Notes: generated by a model from the letters alone, not told the origin. Shown: positions 34,501-46,053, counted from the first letter of the stretch. The stretch: DNA of 64,000 nucleotides from Geranomyces variabilis (GCA_027603065.1 JADGJP010000027.1:309430-373429), one strand, 5' to 3'. Program-made: numbers and translations.

Positions 34501-37176
34501 CCGTTCCAAAGGCTTGATGGAACGATACCGTCTGAGGCGCGGAAACGCGCAATGGACCATTTTAACGCCCCCGGCTCCACGGACTTTGCCTTCCTGCTCA
34601 GCACCCGAGCGGGCGGGCTGGGACTGAACCTCGAAACAGCGGACACGGTTATACTTTTTGATCAGGATTGGAACCCGCAGACTGACTTGCAAGGTATTTA
34701 CCATCGCTGGCGGAAGCGTCTCAGTCAATTACTGATAACCTTTTTTGTAGCGATTGCACGTGCCCACCGGATTGGTCAGAAGAAATCCGTACAAGTGTTC
34801 CGCTTTATCACGGCGGACAGCGTAGAAGAAGAGATTGTGGAGCGAGCCAAAAGGAAAATGGTTTTGGAGTACGCCATTATGCACGAGATGCCCGGCGACA
34901 AGACGCATGCGCAGGCGAGCACCGCTGACTTGAAATCAGATCTTACCAAAGATCTCGCTACCATTCTTAAATTCGGCGCGAAAAAGCTTTTCAGTGAGAA
35001 GATCGAAAACGGGAGCGAAGGGGACGCTCACGAGAAGAAAGTCGATTTGGATGAAATTCTGGCTAAAGCGGAGAACACCGAATTGGCTCAGCCTGACCTC
35101 GGACTCGGTGCTAGTCAGGAGTTCATGAATCGCTGGACTACATTAGACATTGAGATGAAGCAGTCGTCATTTGAGTCGATCATTCCGGCAAATGACAAGC
35201 TGCGAGCGCAGGCCGACGCCCTTCTCAAAGACGTGCCTCCGGTTGACGTTCCTCCACCGCCTGTGAAGAAGCCAACGAGACCATCCTACGCGGAGCTGGA
35301 TGATGAGGATGATGAAGTCAAGCCGCGAAAGGGCGGGAAAGTTAAGGGACGCAAGAACGGCTCCGATCCGAAGACATTTAACAGAAAGGAGGTGACGGAT
35401 CTCTCCAACGCTTTGATGACCTGGGGCCACCTAGATCTAAAGTTCGCTGAGATTGTCACCGCCGCGGGGCTCGAAGAGAAGGAGCCTTCAGCCGTGCGAG
35501 ATCTCGCCACGTCCTTAATACAAAAGTGCCAGGAAGCGGTGGACGAAATCGATCAGGAATTGGAAAAGGCGGGCCGCCATGCGACAAAGGCAGAGAAGGA
35601 GAAAGCAGTGTTTATCGACTTCATGGATACCCGCGATATTAACGCTCGGAAGATACTTGAACGTCTCCCTCTGATGCAAGCACTCGTTGCGGATCTAGAC
35701 AATTACGTCAAACGGCACAAGAGCGATCTGTCCTACCGCATCCCAGACGTGGAGGTGGGTACCACCGCCCGATGGCACTCCGAACCGAAGTGGAATGTTG
35801 TGGATGATTCGATGATGCTGATTGGCATGCACCGACACGGCTTTGGAAACTGGCGGGCGATTCAAGACGACCCCGAGCTTGGGCTTGCAACGAAGTTCCA
35901 TCTTGGCGGTGAGCGCAGCTCCGACCAGAAAGACAAGCTTCTTCCGAAAAAGTTGCATCTGGATCGGCGCGCAATATATCTTTTGAAGGAAATCAAGAAC
36001 CGTGACGCGCAACGCTTATCGCCGACCGGGAAACGCCGACGGGAGCGAGAGAGCGGATCGGGCGTGGGGGATATCGACGTGCGCAAGTCATCGAAGGCTA
36101 GACAGCGCGAGAAAGACCGCGAATCGCGCAAACCAGGCCGCAAGCTTTCGCCGGACGAAAACACGCGGGAAAAGAACGCAAAAACAGGAACGGATCGTGC
36201 AACAGAGGAAGAAAGGTTGTTTGTTAATTACAAAAGCAACCTGAGCAAATTAAAGAAGGTGTTTCAGCCCTTCAGCGAGCACACAAGTCAACTCAAAGTG
36301 GCACACCCACACTTCGATAACAAATCAGCGCTCGGTTTGTATATTTACAAGCTTATCGAAAACCACGTCGTTCCGGTTGCGCGCGGCTTCGCGCACTTGA
36401 TTGCTGCGAAGAAAACGGAGGACGATCGAAACCGGGTGGAAGCTCAGCTCTTCCGCTACTTTGCCGAATACCATTGCGATGATATCGACGGCACTCGCTT
36501 GCACTGGCGACAGCTGAGAGATTTATACCGAAATTTTGAGGAAAAGAATGCCAATACCTCGACCACGTCTCCGACGGCGACAAGCCCCGCGAAAAGGGCT
36601 CAAGTTGACGACGATGGTGGGCCGCCGGCCAAGCTGCAGCGTCGCAGCAGTAGCCAAACGCGCCCACCGCGGTCGTCCAAGGCTGGGCCCTCGTCCATCG
36701 AGCATCCAGGCTCTGGTGCGCAAAAGGGCCCACCCTCGAAATCTGCAGTCAAGAAACGCACATTCGAAGAAGGACCCGGCTTGTCGGGGCAAGACGCACC
36801 TCGACAAGCTAAGCGCACAGGAGGGATACTCGACGACCTAGCCGGTTATAAAATCCCGAAGAAGGCAGAGCCTGTGGAGCCCGTTGTTGTAATTAAAGAG
36901 CGCAGCCCAGTTCGGCTGCCGGCGAAAAGTACTTACGAAAGTCGCCGTCGTGAGCGGTCTCGGTCGATAAGCCCCGACCGGCGGCGCAGTCGTGAGTATG
37001 AGCGTAGCCGCGGTCGCGAACACGACGGTGACTACGAACGCGAGCGGGACCGACACCGCGACTCGCGCGACAGGTCCAGGCCACGCGGCCGCGACTACGA
37101 AAGGGAGCGTGAGCGTCGCCGCGACCGCTCGCGGTCATATGACCGTCGAGACCGCGACCGCGCGTACAGGCGCTGA
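31596..37176 (+). CDS. CHD1: CHD1-type chromatin remodeller
   Basis: ATP-dependent nucleosome-spacing enzyme. Exons 31596-31611, 31721-31741, 31990-32279, 32360-32486, 32553-32762, 32826-32867, 32933-34693 and 34751-37176 close to 1630 residues; the first two are least certain. The acidic N-terminus holds the fungal CHD1 element NPDLYGLRRSGRARAAP. Two chromodomains follow (GQTSYLVKWVGKSFRQLEWV; GIAYLVKWCGIGYEAATWES). The SNF2 motor has NGILADEMGLGKTVQT (about residue 428), the DEAH box AVDEAHRLKN (about 535), RVLIFSQM (about 733) and IARAHRIGQ, restored by removing the 57-nt intron. A SANT/SLIDE-like region and the CHD1 helical C-terminal domain (LFVNYKSNLSKLKKVFQPFS) come next. The last 80 residues are an Arg-Asp/Arg-Ser/Arg-Glu tail, unusual for this family. 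Confidence 0.95.
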
Positions 37177-37533
37177 ACACGCGTATGAAAAAGCTAAGAA
37201 CTGAGATACCTTGCCTGGCCCTCCAATTTCGGCCCTCCCCTCTACCTCCCCTATAAGTCCCCACAAAGTGGGGAGGACATTGTAAATACCACCATTCCCC
37301 TGTCCCCAGTTGCTCTGCTATAACCTGCCCTCTACACACGACTCTCAAGAGAAAAAACACACGGGGTGAATCTAGATCTGTCTCCACCCTTGTTTTGTTA
37401 AACGACAGACTTGTCAACAGAGATATTGCAAAATCAAATATGTGCGCATTATCATGACCACATTTCTCTGCCCGAGATTAATATGATTCCTCCATCCCAT
37501 CGTCTACTCAGCCCATGTATTGGACGACGGCGC
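37177..37533. other. Convergent 3' spacer between CHD1 and the UBE2J gene
   Basis: 357 nt between two stop codons that face each other. Nothing is seen besides 3' untranslated sequence. Confidence 0.5.
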
Positions 37534-38914
37534 TCAGAACATGTCATCCTGGAAGCGGCCGCCGTTTCCACCAGCAATGGTGCTCAGCTGCCGCACCATC
37601 AATATGCCAATGAGAAACATGACAACAGCGAGGGCAAGATCTACATTGCGTAGTTTCTGATGGAAGTCGGGTGGTAGTGGTCGTGGCACCGGTGCCCCGC
37701 CGGCCGCTAGCGGTGCTGGTGCCGGTGCTGGCGCTCGCGGTGGCGCTGATGTTGCAGCTGGCGGTGAATATGCTGCTGATGCTGGTGCTGGCGCTGGCGG
37801 CGGTGCTGCAACTGTATGCGTCTCGGTCTCGGCTGTGAATGCATGGCGATGGTGAAGACCAGCTTGCGACGCGGGCGCTATACTTCCGCTCGCAGGCGGC
37901 TCGGCGGATCCTGTTGACGCTACCGGCGAGTCGTTTATGCCCGATCCGCTTAGTGGACTCCCCACTGACGGAGCAGCTCCCGCAGTTGATGATGCAGCCG
38001 CCGCTCCGCCCGCAACTGGTTGTTGCCCACTTCCCGACGCTTGTGCACTACTTGCCTCTGTCGCTGCCGCGTCTCTTGTCGTAAATGAAATCTCGGGATC
38101 ACCCAACAACCTCTCACTTGGCCGGTCGGTCTCGTCCGGCAGCGCAGTTGCGTTTTCTGACCCACAGGTCGGGCACACCCACGTCCTGCTGAGCAGCGCT
38201 TGAGCTCTCCGCTCTTCAGGCGTGTGGTCGAGCGCGCCGATGGCGCCGTCTCCAGGTGTCGGGAGGAACGAGATTAGCGCGACGAGCGCCGTGCGAACTC
38301 CCCATGCTGGCCGCCAGTATTCCGGGTGGTGATCGGTGATGGAAAGGCAAATTTTTTTTCCCACTTCAAAGCGGCCATTAGGCGTCAGGAAGGAGATATT
38401 TGGTGGCTGAGAAAGGGTTGGAGGGGTGATGAGAGCGGGAAACGGCAAGGCTGCCGACCGCGCAAGTAGGTTACCTTGAAAGGGTATTCGGGCGGGAATA
38501 TCAGCCTACAAGCAAGATAACAATTTTTTTAATCAGCTGCTTTCTTCAGCAGAAATCGAAATACCGACCGCGCTGGGACGCCCACCTTCCATGAAACCTG
38601 CCACCTGCCAAGGAAAGGAGAGCTATAATTTAGCACAGTGTCGAAAAGCGCAAGTCTTTACAAAAACCCATTGCGTTGCCCACCTTCAAATCCTCCCTCT
38701 GGTGGACCGCGCAATGTAAAGTGCCTGAAGCGATAGAGGCAATAGACCGTTAGAATTTGTTCCAGCCGTGAGATGGTGCATCCTCCACCGCGACAAACCA
38801 TTCCAACAAGTTTTCCTCGAGCGGCGCGGCAGTGAACTCTGGGCTTGGGTCATTTCGCAGCTCGGCAAGCTCCTTCATCAGACGCTTGACGGCAGCGCTC
38901 CTGCTCGTAGCCAT
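37534..38914 (-). CDS. Ubc6/UBE2J-type ER-anchored ubiquitin-conjugating enzyme
   Basis: E2 enzyme of ER-associated degradation, tail-anchored in the ER membrane. Minus-strand exons 37534-38406, 38475-38505, 38586-38604, 38684-38724 and 38799-38914 close to 359 residues. The UBC fold reads AAVKRLMKELAEL, LEENLLEWHFTLRGPPEGGF, GRFHGRLIFPPEYPFKPPNI and TPNGRFEVGKKICLSITDHH with the active-site Cys in KICLS, then PEYWRPAWGVRTALVALI. This is the J-type signature, without the HPN of classical E2s. Exon 38586-38604 is only 19 nt and supplies GRFHGR across the joins. After residue 160 comes a long Ala/Ser/Pro-rich linker. The C-terminal membrane segment (VDLALAVVMFLIGILMV) leaves about 20 lumenal residues. 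Confidence 0.92.
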
Positions 38915-39125
38915 CGCGTGTTGTTGGTCTCTGGCTGTTCGTGCACGGTGATGTAAGTGCGTGGAGCTAGCCAAGAAACTTCCCAAGTTGAAGCGTCACT
39001 TCGCGTTGTCGACGCCGCTCGAGTTCCCCCAGCCTCACTCACCACTTTCACCGGCCGGGCACTCATTCATTCGCCCTCTCTCATAACCACCAACCGTCCC
39101 CGCACACCGCTGCATCAGTAGAACC
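38915..39125. promoter_or_regulatory. Divergent promoter region, UBE2J gene and ARP2
   Basis: Only 211 nt lie between two opposite start codons. The sequence is pyrimidine-rich on the ARP2 side. No TATA box is seen. Confidence 0.45.
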
Positions 39126-40769
39126 ATGCCGTCAAGAGAAGTCATCGTCTGCGACAACGGCACAGGGGTAGGACTTGCTTTGCGCAACAACTGACGTCTG
39201 CATGGCGTCGCCCCATCTTGCCTGAGTGAAGACTGACTTTTGCCGCCGTCACCGTCAACCCTTGTTCCCCGTTGCCTCCTCTCTTTATTCAGTTCGTCAA
39301 GTGCGGATTTGCAGGCAGCCATTTTCCTGAAGCCAACTTTCCCGCCGTCGTGGGCCGGCCCACTTTACGCTCTGAAGAGCGCGTCGGGGATGTCCAGCTG
39401 AAAGACATTATGGTTGGCGACGAAGCCGCCGCTCTTCGGACAATGCTTCAGATGTCATACCCGATGGAGAACGGGATCGTCAGGAACTGGGACGATATGT
39501 TCCATCTTTGGGACTATACTTTCACTGAGCGCCTTGGAATTACAAACTTTGCCGACCACAAGATCTTGCTCACGGAGCCGGCTATGAACCCGCGGAAGAA
39601 CCGAGAAAAGATGTGCGAAGCCATGTTTGAGCACTATGGGTTCAACGGCGTGTACATTGCTATCCAGGCCGTGCTCACGCTCTACGCGCAAGGTGAGATG
39701 GTTTCAAAGCGCAACTGTCGATCCTTACACGCCTCTGGTGTTAACCTCTTGTGATTTTCCTATTTTTCTAGGTCTGCAGACAGGCGTCGTCGTCGATTCG
39801 GGTGACGGTGTGACCCACATCGTTCCTGTCTACGAGGGCTACGCACTACCGCACCTTACCCGCCGTCTCGACGTTGCCGGTCGCGATATTACCCGCTACC
39901 TGATCAAGCTCCTGCTACTCCGCGGATACGCATTCAACCGGACCGCCGACTTCGAGACGGTCCGCGAGTTAAAGGAAAAACTTTGCTACATTGGTTACGA
40001 TCTCGATCTGGAGCAGAAGCTCGCGAACGAGACCACGGTGTTGGTTGAGCAGTACACGGTAAATGGCGTGCTGGGCAGGGCCACGGGTGCGAGACCCTAT
40101 AGCTATATCCGATCGGACCGCTGATGCTTGAACTTTTTTGCTCGCGCCGAACAAAAGCTACCGGACGGTCGCATTATCAAGGTTGGCTCTGAGCGCTTCC
40201 AAGCACCTGAAGCACTCTTTTCTCCACACCTTGTCGATGTCGAGTCTCCTGGCGTTGCAGGTAATTTCTCTCAAGTCTGCACAAGCCGCATTATTCGGAA
40301 ATATCTTACTCACATTGTGTTTGACTTGTGCGACAGAACTTTTGTTCAACACCATCAACGCTGCTGACATGGATACACGGGCCGAGCTTTACAAGCACAT
40401 TGTGCTTTCGGGCGGCACGTCCATGTATCCTGGCCTTCCCAGTCGTTTGGAGAAGGAGATGAAACAGCTGTACCTTGAGAAAGTTTTGAAGGGAGACACA
40501 AGCCGTCTGAGCGTAAGTTCGGCATTCTGCCACACCAAAACGACGGTTCCGGTGCATTTCAATATTAATGAATTCTTTTTCTTTCGCCAATACAGAAATT
40601 TAAGCTGAACGTAGAAGATCCTCCTCGGCGTAAACACGCCGTGTTCCTTGGCGGTGCCGTGCTGGGTGACATCATGAAGCACCGTGAAGCGTTCTGGATC
40701 ACAAAAGCGGAATGGGAAGAGCAGGGCGTGCGGTCGCTTGCCAAATTAGGCGCCGGCGGCTCGTCGTGA
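39126..40769 (+). CDS. ARP2: Actin-related protein 2 (Arp2/3 complex)
   Basis: Subunit of the Arp2/3 complex, which nucleates branched actin at the cell cortex. Exons 39126-39167, 39293-39692, 39772-40058, 40158-40260, 40337-40512 and 40596-40769 close to 393 residues, the family length. Actin-fold ATP-site elements are present: [35 protein letters not shown] and [20 protein letters not shown]. Arp2-like features are the [13 protein letters not shown] segment and the ending near [13 protein letters not shown]. The first intron sits directly after NGTG, within the phosphate-binding loop. An Arp2/3 subunit fits a fungus with amoeboid or actin-patch behaviour. Confidence 0.96.
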
Positions 40770-40961
40770 AGAGAACAGCGAAGTGAAACATCAGTTTGAC
40801 TCCAAGCCACATGCGTGATTCTGTGTTTGTATATAGTCCCTGACCCAGCGGGCTTCCTTCCGAGAATCTTAACCAGACTTTTTGGCCTCGCCCGCGAGTT
40901 GAGAAGACTACATATTTCCTATAACTATTTTGTTCCGGGGATTCTAGGCAAGTAACTAATC

Positions 40962-42077
40962 CTACGAGACCAATTTCGTCAGAGCCGCGGCAAACTTCTC
41001 CTCTTCGCCTTTGGCCATAGGGTAGGTGTGCTTGCCGCTTTCAGGGAACTTGCGCTCCCTGACGTCCTTGACATAAGCAGCAAGCGCATCAGTGCTCATC
41101 TTTCCGACCTCTCCGTAAGTCTTGCAAAACTTCGGACTCAGCCGGTCATACACGCCCAAGGCATCCAACGCAACGAGCACCTGGCCCGAGCACCCCGCAC
41201 CCGCACCAATCCCAATCGTCGGAATCCCCACCCTCTTCGTAATTTCGGTCGCAACCGCTTCAGGGATCGCCTCGAGCACAACGGCAAACGCGCCCGCGTC
41301 AGCGACCGCCAATGCATCGTCAATCAGCCGCAGCGCGCGGTCAGCGGTTTTGCCTTGCACGCGAAACCCGCCGAGAGACGCCGCGCGCTGCGGGGTGAGC
41401 CCGATATGCGCGAGGACGGGAATACCGACGCTTGTGATTTTGCGGATCGTTGATGCGAGTTCGTGCCCACCTTCGAGTTTGACGGCTTCCATACGGCCGT
41501 CTTGAACCATACGGATTGAACTGCGGAGCGCGTGCTCTGCGTTGGTTTCGTACGTGCCGAAGGGGAGGTCGCCAATTAAAAATGGGGTTTTCGCCCCGCG
41601 GGCAACTGCTCGGCAGTGGTGCAGCATTTCCTATAAAGAACAGAAGAGTGATGAATGAACGGGCTTGCGCTTCTCTTTCATTGTAACAGCCAAAAAGCTT
41701 ACATCAAGAGTAACCTGGTTGGTACTCTCATAGCCCAACGCAACCATCGCCAAACTATCGCCCACAAGCACCACATCCATTTCAGCTCGCTCGCAAAACA
41801 TTGCAGACGGATAGTCATGCGCCGTCATCATGGTTATTGGAATCCCTTGCTTGTACAGCTTTTGCAAGCTGAGAAGCGTTTGTTTTTTACGAGCGGCGGC
41901 ATTTGGGGTTGCGTTTGACAGGGTCGGAGTGGAATGTGAAGATGCGAGTGGGGGAGTGGATGACCATGCGCGGCGGAGAAGGAGTGCGCAGGAGCGAGAC
42001 GGAAGATAGGTATGGCGGGCCAGGAATGCGGCTTGCGGTGAACAGGCCGTGGCCAGTGCTGCATGTCGAGCTGGCAT
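40962..42077 (-). CDS. panB: 3-methyl-2-oxobutanoate hydroxymethyltransferase, mitochondrial
   Basis: First committed step of pantothenate synthesis: it transfers a hydroxymethyl group from 5,10-methylene-THF to ketoisovalerate. Minus-strand exons 40962-41630 and 41703-42077 close to 347 residues. The first 55 residues are Arg/Ser/Ala-rich with no acidic residues ([20 protein letters not shown]), a mitochondrial presequence. The TIM-barrel core is plain: [69 protein letters not shown] and [18 protein letters not shown]. The Mg-binding Asp lies in VGDSLA and the catalytic Glu in the segment VLEAIP. An upstream frame on the other strand overlaps the first 15 nt of this CDS. Confidence 0.95.
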
Positions 42078-42445
42078 CGTGTTGCTGTGTTAAGATGGAA
42101 TGAGGACGAGGTTTTTCAAGTTGTGACTCGGAGTTTTGACCCATGGCGACAGACTCAACGACTACCTGAAAGCAAACCCCGCCTCTCGCAGGCGTTTCCC
42201 GGGCCTCCGCCGCCATACACATTCTGTTCACCTAGCCGGGAGCTGCTACTCGTTGGCGTCCACGCCACCGAGAAGTTTCACGCGTTGCCTGAACCAGCGG
42301 TCGCCGAGCCTGGACTAGCATTCGGTGAGCTGCCGACAGGCCCAACACCTCCTAACCCGTTTCTGCTCAAGACGGTGTAGCAGACCTTTTGCATCTGCAA
42401 GCTTTTCGCCGCCACTCTGTCCAACACAACGGCGTAGTTGCAAAA

Positions 42446-44083
42446 ATGCGTCGGTACGAAGACAAGCTCAACTTGAGGGTCGCATTGATGAACGCACAAG
42501 GGATGTCACCATGTAAGAAAAACGAAGACTGTGGCTGCTATGTGTGCAACTGGAGAAAGATGGACGAGGTGCCCATGGTGGAGCTAGACCGGCGCTTTGA
42601 GCCATTTTCGGGAGACAAGGCAAAACGAGCTTTCAAGCGCGTAGCACCCGGCTATCCCGTTGCCGAACCGCACCGTGACCTTGATCCATGCTGCATGTGC
42701 ATGCAGTGCATTCCTCCGCCAGAGTGGTGCGCCGACACCACCTCCAAAAAATACCGTAACGCACGACAGCGGTACATCGAGCATCCATATCCGATGACCG
42801 AACTGGAAGAAATCTGGCACATGCGACCTGTGGCACACTACGAGTTCGATCAGATGGTATACTGCATTGAAAACAACCGGCCTACCGAGGACGAATTTGA
42901 ATACGATCCGGCACTTCTCATTGCGGACGAATCTGCAGGACGCGTCGAAGGCAGGCCGAGACGTTATGTCACGGTTCCGGTTGAAATGATTGTCGACTTT
43001 GATATGATTGATGCCGTGAAACAGGTGTTCCCCATGCGCATGCATCTCAACGCCACCGAAGGGTGTTTTACCGTCCGCCACCGACGTCCGGCTAATGATA
43101 AAAGCGGCGGCGAGTTCGTCTCGCATCTTGCAGGGATCTCGCAACATGCGCCCGGTGCTGTTGTAACTTGCGTTGATAGAGAGTTGATCAAGAACTTCCG
43201 GCCGCATCAGGATTTGCCCAGTGTCGAGGCGTTGACGTCTACTGGTATAGTAAGCGACGCTCCGCAGTTCTTGTGGAACAGTATAGCTGACGGGACGACC
43301 CAGCAAAGCGATGGCGAGAACGCGGACGAAATGGAACACCAAGGGGTCGTTGAGAGCCCGGATGACTTGAAAGATGACGACAACCATACGACCTACGGAA
43401 CCAATAGTGGCAGTGCGGACGACGTGGCAAACGACGGAAACGTCGAGATCCCGGAGGACATTGAAAACGGTGCAGATTATAATCAAGATCAAGCGCACGA
43501 GGACGGCCAAGTTATCGAAGATGACGAAGAAGAAGACGATGACGACGACGACGAAGACGACGAAGATGCAGAAGCAATAGAACGCATGCTGCGTCAAATG
43601 GAGCGCGACAACGCCAATCCTTTGACACGACAGTATGAATCGCTTGCCTGGCCTAAACTTAATTGGGATTCAGATTCAGATTCAGAATCTGGGTCGTCGG
43701 ACTATGATTCTGACGAGAATCCGCTGTTGGCTCAATGGATGCGTGATTTCAGAAACCACCCAGAGGCCTTCGCATACTACAACTTTCTCACGCACGAGTC
43801 GGACGACGAGGACACGCATCAGCCAATAGCGTACCAGAACCTGCAACTCGAGCTGCTGTTTTATATCGCCTCGCGGAGCCCGAGCGATTATCAGGTGTTT
43901 TTCAACGTGCCGCTCTCCGTGCGGGTTGATTTCCGCGCCGCGTTACTCTTTACCGCCCTTGGCCCTCGATTCCCATTACCGCCCGAGATTATTCGCATGA
44001 TTGCTGCTGCAGATCCGGCGGTGATTCATTTTGCCCACTTGGAGGGGCAGTCGTTCATCAACTTTCCGCGTATTTCTAAATAG
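42446..44083 (+). CDS. Unknown acidic protein with two N-terminal cysteine clusters
   Basis: I do not recognise this 545-residue protein. Near the N-terminus it has CKKNEDCGCYVCNWRK and, about 70 residues later, DPCCMCMQCIPPPEWC. Their pattern suggests metal binding. The middle carries a long Asp/Glu block (DDEEEDDDDDDEDDEDAE) and Asp/Ser repeats. The C-terminal 100 residues are globular-looking (LQLELLFYIASRSPSDYQVF; FPLPPEIIRMIAAADPAVIH). The start given is the first Met of the long frame. A longer form is possible: an upstream frame from ATG 42063, holding GPPPPYTFCSPSRELLLV, ends at a good GTGAGC donor at 42325 that could splice in phase to 42407 or 42440 and add an N-terminus. That upstream start overlaps the panB start on the other strand. 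Confidence 0.65.
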   Translation: MRRYEDKLNLRVALMNAQGMSPCKKNEDCGCYVCNWRKMDEVPMVELDRRFEPFSGDKAKRAFKRVAPGYPVAEPHRDLDPCCMCMQCIPPPEWCADTTSKKYRNARQRYIEHPYPMTELEEIWHMRPVAHYEFDQMVYCIENNRPTEDEFEYDPALLIADESAGRVEGRPRRYVTVPVEMIVDFDMIDAVKQVFPMRMHLNATEGCFTVRHRRPANDKSGGEFVSHLAGISQHAPGAVVTCVDRELIKNFRPHQDLPSVEALTSTGIVSDAPQFLWNSIADGTTQQSDGENADEMEHQGVVESPDDLKDDDNHTTYGTNSGSADDVANDGNVEIPEDIENGADYNQDQAHEDGQVIEDDEEEDDDDDDEDDEDAEAIERMLRQMERDNANPLTRQYESLAWPKLNWDSDSDSESGSSDYDSDENPLLAQWMRDFRNHPEAFAYYNFLTHESDDEDTHQPIAYQNLQLELLFYIASRSPSDYQVFFNVPLSVRVDFRAALLFTALGPRFPLPPEIIRMIAAADPAVIHFAHLEGQSFINFPRISK

Positions 44084-44442
44084 CGTGGTCTCGCCCACTT
44101 CCGTAGTCACCAAGGAGATGATCATTTACGATTGTAATCCATTCTTTGCGCTGCTTGTATTATATGTCATCGCTCCGCAGACCTGCAAGCCATACATAAG
44201 TAAGACTGGCCGACCACACTTCACGGGGACTCAAAGAACGTCCTTCTTCTAAATACTCGCTTCAAAGCAAGTGACTGAGCTCCAAAAACGCTAACTGACG
44301 CAGGGCCTTTTGCTGCCAAAGCTGTTTTCGAACTTGGTTGTGGAGGAACGAAAAGCGCAGCATAATGCGCGCGTCTCACGCGCGTTTCTCAGTCCTCCCC
44401 GTCGCAAGCATTCCCACACGAAAAATCTCAGCGCCTCCTTCA
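44084..44442. other. Intergenic, upstream of the PIH1 gene
   Basis: 359 nt with no gene seen. It serves as the 3' region of the acidic protein gene and the promoter of the PIH1 gene. Confidence 0.4.
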
Positions 44443-45816
44443 ATGCCCGCACCAGACGAGGCCGCCGACCAGGCCGCACACGTCTGGAAGCAGCTCGACG
44501 CCATGTACGCCAAAAGTCCCAAAGTAAAAAACAACAGCACCAGTTTTTGCTTTTCCACTTTCGCGCACTGAGCCCCACCCCTCTCCCTCTCCCTTCCACC
44601 ACACAGGACTACAAAACCTTTATCTCAACCCTGCACCGTGAAGCCGAGGATCTCGGGATCGATAACCCGCTCGAACGGGTCGTGCGTGGGCGGTTTTGTA
44701 TCAAATCTGCACACCAGCCGCCGACGCGCCGAGGACAACAGCGCCGGTGGTATGTCAACCTATGCGAAAGCGCGCGCGTCAAACCAGCGAAAGACGCGCA
44801 GGGCGCTGTGTCTGTTGTCATGTCGAAAGCGAGGACGGGGGTGGAAGAGGATGGTAATTGAAAACATTTGTTGGATGGGAGAGCCATCTTGGGAGTAGCA
44901 GACTGATTGAGTATCGATTTTTTTTTTTTTTTGTTTCAAAGATAGTTCGCCATACGACGTCTATGACGCGGTAGTAAATCCCGCCATCATTCGCGAAGCG
45001 CACAGCGATACAAAGTTCCGCACCGATTTGATCGAGCTTGCGCTTGGGTGTGTGGAAGAGTCTTTTGGCGTTAAGCTTGACCGTACAGGTAGAAAACGCA
45101 TAAAACGGCGAGAACCAGAACCTTGAAGATCCTTTCTTGGTTTTTTGACGCCAGGCATTTTAGGGATTAAAGTCACAAACGACGTGTACAAAGGTCTCTA
45201 CGGCTGGGACGATGCGCGCGGCCGGCCGTTAAAACAGGGCGTGGAGCCCGCACATCCGCCAGATCCTTTCGGGACCGCGCCCAAAACGACAACGACAATG
45301 ACACCGCAATCGCTTCTCGCGCGCGTGCGCGGTAGTGGTAGCGATAACGACGACGATGACGAAGAGGGAGATAGAATCTCCCGTGATGTGTCGCGAGAGC
45401 CGCTGTTGCGAGTGCCACGGAAGAATGTAGTCGCGCCGGCCGCGGGCGCGATCCAGGATTTGGCAAAGCTTACGCCGTATGATGGAGATGATGATAGCGA
45501 TGCCGACACTATCGCTGTCGAGCCGAGACACGTTGAAGGCCGCCGCGACGACGGGTCATGGGTGCTCGAGGTGCAGCTTCCCGCACGAACAACCGCATCA
45601 CGTATCGAAGCTACAGTCCTTTACCAGCCTCCACCATCATCAAAATCATCAGAATCATCGCCCACAATCAGCATCAAAACACAATCATGTCGCCTAACGT
45701 GTTCAATACCCAATGACGCAGACGCGACGCTCGCGAGGGCTCGGTTTCTGGCGCGTTGCGGTGTGTTGCAGATCTCGGTGCCGCCGCGGGACTCGACAAG
45801 CCAAGGGCGTGGATAA
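44443..45816 (+). CDS. PIH1-domain protein (R2TP / dynein-arm assembly class)
   Basis: PIH1 proteins are HSP90 co-chaperone adaptors. The PIH1D2, PIH1D3 and Kintoun branches act in axonemal dynein pre-assembly, and PIH1D1 in R2TP. Exons 44443-44523, 44607-44853, 44942-45088 and 45155-45816 close to 378 residues. The PIH1 domain spans about residues 25-190: DYKTFISTLHREAEDLG, RFCIKSAHQ, RRWYVNLCESARVKPAKD, VSVVMSKARTGVEEDDSSP, YDVYDAVVNPAIIREAHSD, FRTDLIELALGCVEES and LGIKVTNDVYKGLYGWDDAR. An acidic low-complexity linker follows. The last 90 residues look like a CS/p23-like sheet (SWVLEVQLPARTTASRIEAT; LTCSIPND). The subfamily is not certain; PIH1 plus a CS-like tail fits PIH1D1 or PIH1D2. Confidence 0.85.
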
Positions 45817-46053
45817 GGAGCGGACTTGCCAGACGATAAATAAGTGGAGCGCTTGACAACAGCTGTCAGAAACGCTAACCACAGCCCCCACGCGCGAGAT
45901 CTTTGGTGTTTTTCGCAATATGTATTCATCAAAAAGGCGCGTCCTCATATCCGCCTGGTATGGAGAGAAAAAAACTCCCGCTCTCGCACACGATATATAA
46001 AATGGTAAAACCTCCATATACAATTTGTCTGCCAAGCCTGGGTGTCACATCAC

